Source: Odiellus spinosus (lineage: Eukaryota > Arthropoda > Arachnida > Opiliones > Phalangiidae). From it: a stretch of 64,000 nucleotides of DNA. The notes beneath the pieces were generated by a model. That model saw nothing but the letters and a program-made list of their open reading frames with translations, was not told where the DNA came from and did no database searches. Below, in pieces: positions 58,113 to 64,000 of this stretch. The stretch spans positions 19,532,442 to 19,596,441 of the forward strand of contig OY987232.1 of assembly GCA_963920705.1 (NCBI GenBank). The letters are read 5' to 3'. Position 1 is the first letter of the stretch; every line of letters begins with the position of its first letter. The position numbers and the translations under genes are program-made.

Positions 58113-60118
58113 ATGGCTTGTAATGTAGGACTGTTAATAGTGTTCATTAATTTTATCGTTATTACTTTATTCCTATATACCACCATAATTTCATTTTCGC
58201 CAACAGAATGTAGGTTTTTATTTTAAATTTTTATCTCGGTCAAAAATAGGGCTTAGGTTCATTTGCTCGACTTCCAATTGATCGACAAGGAGTCCGTTTG
58301 ATCGACTACCGTTTGATCGACTCCCATTTGATCGACTCCCATTTGATCGACAGCCCAGTTTTTTAGCGAGTAACGAGTATAGGTCAGGTTAGGTTAGGTT
58401 GGTTAATCTATTTATAATCGTTATTACGAAGTTGACCAATTGGGAAACGATCAAAGCACCCTTTGTTGTCGGTAATTTGGGATTAGGCATCAATCATTTG
58501 ATCCCTTTGTCGATCGTTTGGGAGTCGATCAAGTGGACCCTTTGTCGATCATTTGGGAGTCGATCAAGTGGACCTTTTGTCGATCATTTGGGAGTCGATC
58601 AATTGTGAGTCGATCATTTGGGTGTCGATCAAGTGGACCTCTTGTCGATCATTTGGGAGTCGATCAAGTGGACCCAAATCAAAAATAGTACTTTACCTTT
58701 TTTTGATAATATTATAAGAATTTAATTAATATTTTTGCTCTAAATGTTGTTACGTTGGGTAATAACAAAAGTATGTCACTTTATTACTGTTTATTTACAG
58801 TAAAAATAAATACAAATAAGGTAGAAAAACGGCTTCCAGATTTAACCATATCATGCGTAAAAGGACGCCTTGGAAATAATTTATTTCGACTCGCAATTCT
58901 GTATGGATTATCCAAACTTAACAATCGTCGTCCAGTTGTGCCAACTTGCGTCATGAAGGGATTGGATAAGATCTTCGATACGTCATTTTTCGAATCACGT
59001 GACTTACCACCCGAGGAACAATGGAAAACGTATCAACTTGGACGACAATTGAATATCTCGTCTGACCTCGATATACCTTTGGATGTCAATGTAATTACTG
59101 GACCACCAGTTGCGTCATACACTTTCTTTCGCGAAATACAGTCTGAAATTAAATCAAAATTCAGGTTAGTTTAAACACTGGTACAAACTCCAAATGGAAA
59201 TTAAGTCATATATAGAACAAAATTACAGCGACACTAAAAATACATATTTTATAATCGCCCATTTTTGAAATTTTTAAAATTTAAATTCCCCGCAATCTAC
59301 GTCATCATTATAGTCACGTGATTTCGATATTCTAGAGTTAATTCTCGCGTTCTGATACCAGTAATAAGGTCGCTTTCGCCCTATATTTTTGGTAAAAGTA
59401 CTTAATCCCGAAAGAAATAAAATTGACCAAGGCTTAGTGACAGGAATATTAAGCTGTCTACCTTCCACCTTCTTACTACCGTTAGAATTACCAGCGTAAC
59501 TTCTAGCCTTATGGGTTGATATCCATTTAAAATAAGGCATCCAAATTAAATGATATCATTTATTTAAACAGATTCAACGAAAACACGCAAAGTTACGTTA
59601 GAATAACATTGGATCAAATCAGAGGTGATCGGAAAAATACTATTTTCGTTGGAGTTCACGTTCGACGGACAGACTTTTTGTTAAAATTGAAATATTATAA
59701 TCGCCTAGAAGCGCCAAAATCGTATTTCGATAAAGCTTTTCGATATTATCGTCATCGTTATCGCGACTGTATTTTTGTTATTTGTAGCGACGATATCGAT
59801 TGGTGCAAAGCGAATTTTTACTCGGATGTTTTTGATGATACCTATTTTCACGAAGGATCATCTGATATGGATTTCGCTTTATTATCGAATTGCAATCATT
59901 CTATCATAGATTATGGAACATTTAGTTTTTGGTGCGCTTTTTTAGCTGGTGGGGAAACTATTTATTTCGCCAATTCCACAGCTCCGGGAACCTGGTTTCA
60001 TAAAAAAAATCCCGTTGATGAAATATTTTTCTTACCCGAATGGACTGGGATTAGTATCGTAACTCCAAAATTCTGGAGAAACTTTCCTGTCTTTTTAGAA
60101 CTTCCAGAGCTCCTTTAA
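58113..60118 (+). CDS. GT11 alpha-1,2-fucosyltransferase, type II membrane protein
   Basis: Three exons: 58113-58209, 58801-59164, 59572-60118; 335 residues. The enzyme transfers L-fucose from GDP-fucose onto galactose of glycoprotein or glycolipid glycans, normally in the Golgi lumen. Exon 1 encodes MACNVGLLIVFINFIVITLF and LYTTIISFSPTE, a signal anchor. Exon 2 holds the family opening KGRLGNNLFRLAILYGL. Exon 3 holds the donor-binding motif VGVHVRRTDF, then CSDDIDWCKANF, DFALLSNCNHSIIDYGTFSF and LPEWTGI. Phases agree at both junctions (GAAT|TA and AG|A). An in-frame ATG at 58770 inside intron 1 sequence would give a form without the anchor, but the TTTACAG acceptor at 58800 and the anchor exon make the longer model better. 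Intron 1 holds a GATCGAC inverted element with TTAGG core; intron 2 holds a family A copy. Confidence 0.93.
58258..58675. repeat. Inverted GATCGAC-arm element with telomere-like core (in fucosyltransferase intron 1)
   Basis: The left arm repeats TTTGATCGACTCCCA four or five times (58275-58352). The right arm repeats the complement GGGAGTCGATCAAGTGGACC and TTTGTCGATCATT several times (58500-58675). Between them is GGTCAGGTTAGGTTAGGTT. The layout parallels the composite at 20435-21212. Confidence 0.75.
59184..59410. repeat. Family A copy in fucosyltransferase intron 2
   Basis: CTCCAAATGGAAATTAAGTC at the left, CCCCGCAATCTACGTCATCA and CACGTGATTTCGATATTCTA inside, GGTAAAAGTACTTAATCCCG at the right; a short version lacking the central block. 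Confidence 0.8.
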
Positions 60119-60123
60119 ATCTT

Positions 60124-60457
60124 ATCAAAAGTATATGAAGTTTATTCCAAAAAAAGTAAACAACGCCCCATAACTTAACGTAATTGCCCATCACTTAAAA
60201 CTAGCCAAAAAAATCATCACTCCTGTCTGGCTAGAGTGATTTGGACTCTTCTTCGATATTTTGAGTATGGAAAGAGTGTTGGAATTTAAGCGGGCCGCTC
60301 TTGGGAATTTCTCCAAAGAGTGAAACTTACAATTTCACTATATGTACTGCAGTGTCTCGAATCCTGTAGAATCTAATGTTTCATTTACCCAGATCTTTAC
60401 TGATAGTATTAAGATACGTTGTTTACTTTTATGGAAATACGTTATAGACTTTTGATA
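60124..60457. repeat. Dispersed element F, uninterrupted copy
   Basis: Ends ATCAAAAGTATATGAAGTTT ... AAAAAGTAAACAACGCC and, inverted, CGTTGTTTACTTTTATGG ... TTATAGACTTTTGAT. The interior includes CATCACTCCTGTCTGGCTAG and GGAATTTAAGCGGGCCGCTC. Solo-like ends of the same family are visible near 1040 and 53815. Confidence 0.7.
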
Positions 60458-60931
60458 TAATATATATTTAATTAATGATCAGAAATTCATATCTAAATAT
60501 ATAAATATTGGAATTATTGCCTAAGTAAGAGTTCCACCCCTTAACGCCTATTATAACTGTATTATTATTCAGAAGACACGTTAGCGTCTAATGTTATGAG
60601 CCGATTGTTATTTATAATGTATAACTGGGTCTCTTATTTGATTGCCACTGGTTACTGCTCCGGTTTTCCTTATGGAAAGTAAGTCCCGCCTCCTTTCCTA
60701 ACCCCTATCATAAATGCGGTTGTGGACTATAACGCGCACTGATTAAAGCCAGAGAAATATCCATTCTTTATGATAAAAGTGCAAAAAATAAATTATACGC
60801 AAAAATATTTGGTTATAAACGCTTGTTTTTATTTTTCAAACACGTAATATAGATAATTAGTAATTAATCAAACGCCAACAAAAATAACACTAAATGCGTG
60901 TATATCATTTCAACAGAGCTTTTGATTATTA
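60458..60931. other. Spacer between the fucosyltransferase and the helical-repeat gene
   Basis: Convergent 3' flanks; no gene or repeat that I recognise. AATAAA at about 60788 could serve the minus-strand gene's opposite strand or be chance. Confidence 0.4.
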
Positions 60932-62763
60932 TTATTCAGATCTGTGTTGGGCCAGAACGGCTTCGAATGCGGTAAATAAGTCGTTCAATATGTTTTCAGC
61001 TTCTTCGGCCGTTTTGCCACACCAACGCAAAAAATCAATGGCCAATGGTCGCCTATCTTTTTGAACTAAGTGCGCGCAGTAAGTGTGCGCGGTTTCATTT
61101 TCCAACAAATCTTTCTTGAACTCTAATATTCGTTCTTCGTTACCGCTATAACACCAAGTAACGAAGTTCGAGAAAGATTGCAAGGAAAAATGATTTAACA
61201 GTAACACCTTGAGGTGAAAATACATATGCCCCATTTCAATCAAATCGTTTTTGAAAAATTCAATTTCCTCTTCACTAACACCCGACCACGTAACGAATTT
61301 AACGAACCAATCAAATTTATTTTCCATCAATAAATAATTGCATAATGAGTCGGACATTTGAAACATGTTAACCCTAAAATTAGCTTTATCTTCGTCAAAA
61401 ACTAAAGCTCCATCTAGGAACAAATCTAAATAATCAAACTCGCCTTTCATTATCAAATCGCTACATCTAGCGACGCCATTTTCTGATTTAATAATTTCGG
61501 TTTTTTCCCGAGTATTTAAAACATTTAATACCAATTTCAAAATGGCGCTATCCCTAAGCGTAAATAACTTCCAAAAAGCGCTACAGTTATTCAAAAGTAA
61601 TGTTTTACGAAACACTACCGAATTTTTATTAATCAAAATTTCCAGACACGTCTTGTATTCTTTTAAATCATTGGCTGATGTCGATTTTTCAATGACCCCG
61701 ATTAGCAGACGAGCTAAATCGTTGTCGTTGAAGGAATCCCATTGGTTGACGATACGTTTGAAGTGAAAATGCCATAGCCAATTGAGAAAGAAACACATAA
61801 GCAAATTATAGGCGTTGTTAGTGACAGTTTCGATCATTTGTTGCTCGCTCAAGTGTGGTAGCAAAAACGCGTTTATATTGGCGTAAAGTTGAGCAACGTC
61901 ATTCACGTAGAGAAATTTCTTACCACCATTCAGTGGTTCTTCCCTAGTTATTTTTTTCCTGGCGCTACAAGTCGAGCAAATGTCAACGTAGTTGGATACA
62001 TTTTCTTCTATTTCTATATCTGTTAAATTATTCCAAAAATACATGAAGGCGTCTTGGTTGTTGTTTCTAATTGCCCACGCTGCCATGTGTTCGTTGACGT
62101 TTTTTCCACGTTCTTCCCAAGAAACGATTCTATCAGTGTGACCTTGAACTAGAAAGGACCAATAGATGATCAGCGGGTTTATTATCTCTCCTGATAGGTC
62201 CAAATTTTCGATGCCTTGTGGGGTTAGAAACTCAGTTTTCTCGGTCGATGTCAGTTGAGACCATAGATCAGACGTTTCATATTCGCAACAAAAAATGCAA
62301 GCTAATTGGTAGCGTCTTTCGACGGATAATTTGGGATTCTTTAATATGATTTTAACGGTTGATTTTTTGTTTATGGTACCCAAATTAGTCCATATTAGTT
62401 TATAAACGTAGTATTTTTCGGCAACTATTTCGTTATGGTCATTTGAATCGTAGAATATGAAGCTTAAGTTATTTATCCAATCTATTATTTGACATCCGAT
62501 TGGCTCGATTAATCTATCGACTTCCGTTTTTATTGACGGTGTTATTTCTAATTCTGATAGCAATTTTCTAATCGCTTTAATCCCATCTTGAAAGTGTTCC
62601 TTCTTCAAATCTAAGTAGCTTAATGGTTTTGGTATCAAGTTTAACATGATTTTGGAGACCGTTTTGCCACACCATAAAAGCTCGGCTAATTTTACTTTGG
62701 TGATATGTTTTAATTGCTGAACTTGGGTCAAATACATTTTCAATTGTTCCGATGCCTTATAGT
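60932..62763 (-). CDS. Unrecognised large protein with helical WC/F-W repeats; 5' exon missing
   Basis: A single long exon of 610 codons running from a splice acceptor (AATTACAG at 62764-62765) to TAA. The first in-frame ATG is at 62743 (MKMYLTQVQQLKHITKVKLA, then ELLWCGKTVSKIM), but codons before it (YKASEQL) stay open to the acceptor, so an upstream exon is likely. The protein is soluble-looking, mostly helical and without signal peptide. At the C terminus a unit of about 40 residues recurs: FVKFVTWSGVSEEEIEFFKN, then FVTWCYSGNEERILEFKKDL, then FLRWCGKTAEEAENILNDLF; the WCGKTVSKIM near residue 26 is a lone N-terminal relative. Conserved W, C and E-E-I positions suggest an ankyrin- or HEAT-like solenoid. 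A CSTC and CIFC pair could bind metal, but that is speculative. I do not recognise the family and assign no function. Confidence 0.75.
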
Positions 62764-62924
62764 CTGTAATTATAAAAGAACGAACAAAATTATAACCTAA
62801 TTACTTTCTTTCTATAACTTTTAGTTGTACTTTTGAGTAGCTATAGTATTTATTTTATGAATGAGAACTTAAAAAAAAATAAATAAAATGCTTTATTGTA
62901 GCTAAGCCTAAAGTTTACCCCTCA

Positions 62925-63368
62925 TAATATTATGCTCTCCTTCCATTGGCTGTAGTAATTTTCATTGACGGAATGGTTGGGAGAAACACCCAATATTACG
63001 CGCCGGACTCCGCGGGAGGCAGATAAACTTTCGGGTTTTTACTACGCGCGGTGACCTCTTACGCAATAGTAAATTCCTTATACTCTCTTTCCATTGGCTG
63101 TGGGATTTTTCATTGTCGGAATGGGTGGGAAATAGTAGCGCGCAGCGGCGTCGGCTTATTTTATCGCGCAGGTGCGTCGTAATCGTAAACTATTTCTATG
63201 ATTTTCTTCCCGTTTCCCCTGAGCGCGACCTTGATAGCTTCCTACCGCGCACGCGCGTCCTTGACGGCTTCCTACCGCGCATGCGCGTGACCTTGTCCCT
63301 GCTGTTTTAAAGCTCTATCGTCTACACGTGTTATCATAAGTCTATTATTATCATTTCTAAGTAACGTA
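62925..63368 (-). repeat. GC-rich dispersed element G, copy 2 (reverse orientation)
   Basis: Reverse complement of 34491-34904: CTCTCCTTCCATTGGCTGTA, CGCGGGAGGCAGATAAACTT, ACCGCGCACGCGCGTCC, AGTCTATTATTATCATTTCT-AAGTAAC. It has a longer CCTACCGCGCA-TGCGCGTGACCTTG tract (duplicated) than copy 1. It lies just upstream of the minus-strand gene, so it may separate that gene from its first exon. Confidence 0.8.
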
Positions 63369-63879
63369 CAATAATAATAAAAAGTTTTATTAAGGGATAG
63401 TCTCATTAATACGATTCGGTTATTAAAAATCAAAATGACACAAGTGATTTAAACGAATTAACATCATTTGAAACGGTGCCGAAAAAGAAACAGAAAATAA
63501 TTCATTGACTAACGTTAACTGTAAAACGTCATAATTTGATAGAGGAACAAATGGAAGAACCGAAAGCAATTACGATCATTAATTATTCATTTTATGAAAA
63601 TATTACGGGTCAAAATACAAATAGTTTAATTAAAAAGGCAATAGAAGAAGAACCTCGAGTAATTACCATAATTAATAAAACGATCAATGAATTTCCAATG
63701 AACGTTTTATATTAGTACCGCAATTAAAGGGATAATGAAATCTTAATTTTTATTGATTCCCTGACTTAGAAACAAGCCCATTTTGTTTGAAAACAAATAT
63801 ATTTAATTGGACAAGTTAATCTTTAATTTTATCGTGAATTAGGCTTAGCTTGGATTCATTTATGAATTTAATTTCCATT
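63369..63879. other. Spacer near the right edge
   Basis: AT-rich; no supported gene. An ATCGTGAATTAGGCTTAGCTT-type family D end at about 63832-63855 leads into the terminal array. Confidence 0.4.
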
Positions 63880-64000
63880 ATCTTTCAAATTAGGCTTAGG
63901 GGAAAACTTTAAATTAGGCTTAGGGAAAACTTTAAATTAGGCTTAGGGAAAACTTTAAATTAGGCTTAGGGGAAAACTTTAAAGTAGGCTTAGGAGAAAA
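63880..64000. repeat. GGCTTAGG tandem array, cut by the window edge
   Basis: Five units of AAATTAGGCTTAGGGGAAAACTTT-type sequence (23-24 bp), continuing past the end of the window. It shares the GGCTTAG core with the M-Ras intron arrays. Confidence 0.9.

Overview
The window is eukaryotic and AT-rich, and its genes are broken by many short GT-AG introns (typically 50-600 bp). Interstitial GGTTA (TTAGG-type) telomere repeats, ionotropic-receptor (IR) type chemoreceptor genes and a GT11 alpha-1,2-fucosyltransferase point to an arthropod. The sequence does not let me name the order or species. Gene models were built by reading splice sites and reading phase by eye, so exon edges are predictions.

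Layout. 1-10 kb: gene-poor, full of short dispersed inverted-repeat elements. 10.2-14.2 kb (minus): three tandem two-exon genes for small secreted basic peptides. 16.6-18.5 kb (plus): an IR gene whose 5' end is unresolved. 19.3-22.3 kb (plus): two tandem seven-exon genes for secreted six-cysteine proteins, with a nested MITE and telomere-repeat composite between them. 22.4-27.9 kb: mostly unassigned, with two MITEs. 27.9-29.8 kb (plus): a complete Rpt6/PSMC5 proteasome ATPase gene. 31.4-37.1 kb (minus): two intact tandem M-Ras genes inside a segmental duplication; intron 1 of one copy is swollen by a minisatellite. 38.9-41.9 kb (plus): a 778-residue repeat-rich protein with a possible Scm3/HJURP-like N terminus. 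42.1-55.4 kb (minus): three IR genes, two of them close nine-exon paralogs separated by a 2.4-kb array of 23-bp units; the third has a different tandem array in each of three introns. 58.1-60.1 kb (plus): the fucosyltransferase. 60.9-62.8 kb (minus): an unrecognised helical-repeat protein. The right edge runs into another GGCTTAG-containing array.

The housekeeping genes (Rpt6, M-Ras) are unrelated in function to the chemosensory and secreted-peptide clusters. The recurring theme is tandem duplication of small gene families, together with very active minisatellite formation and MITE insertion in introns. A short word, CCAAGGCTTAG, recurs across the window and lies inside several arrays.
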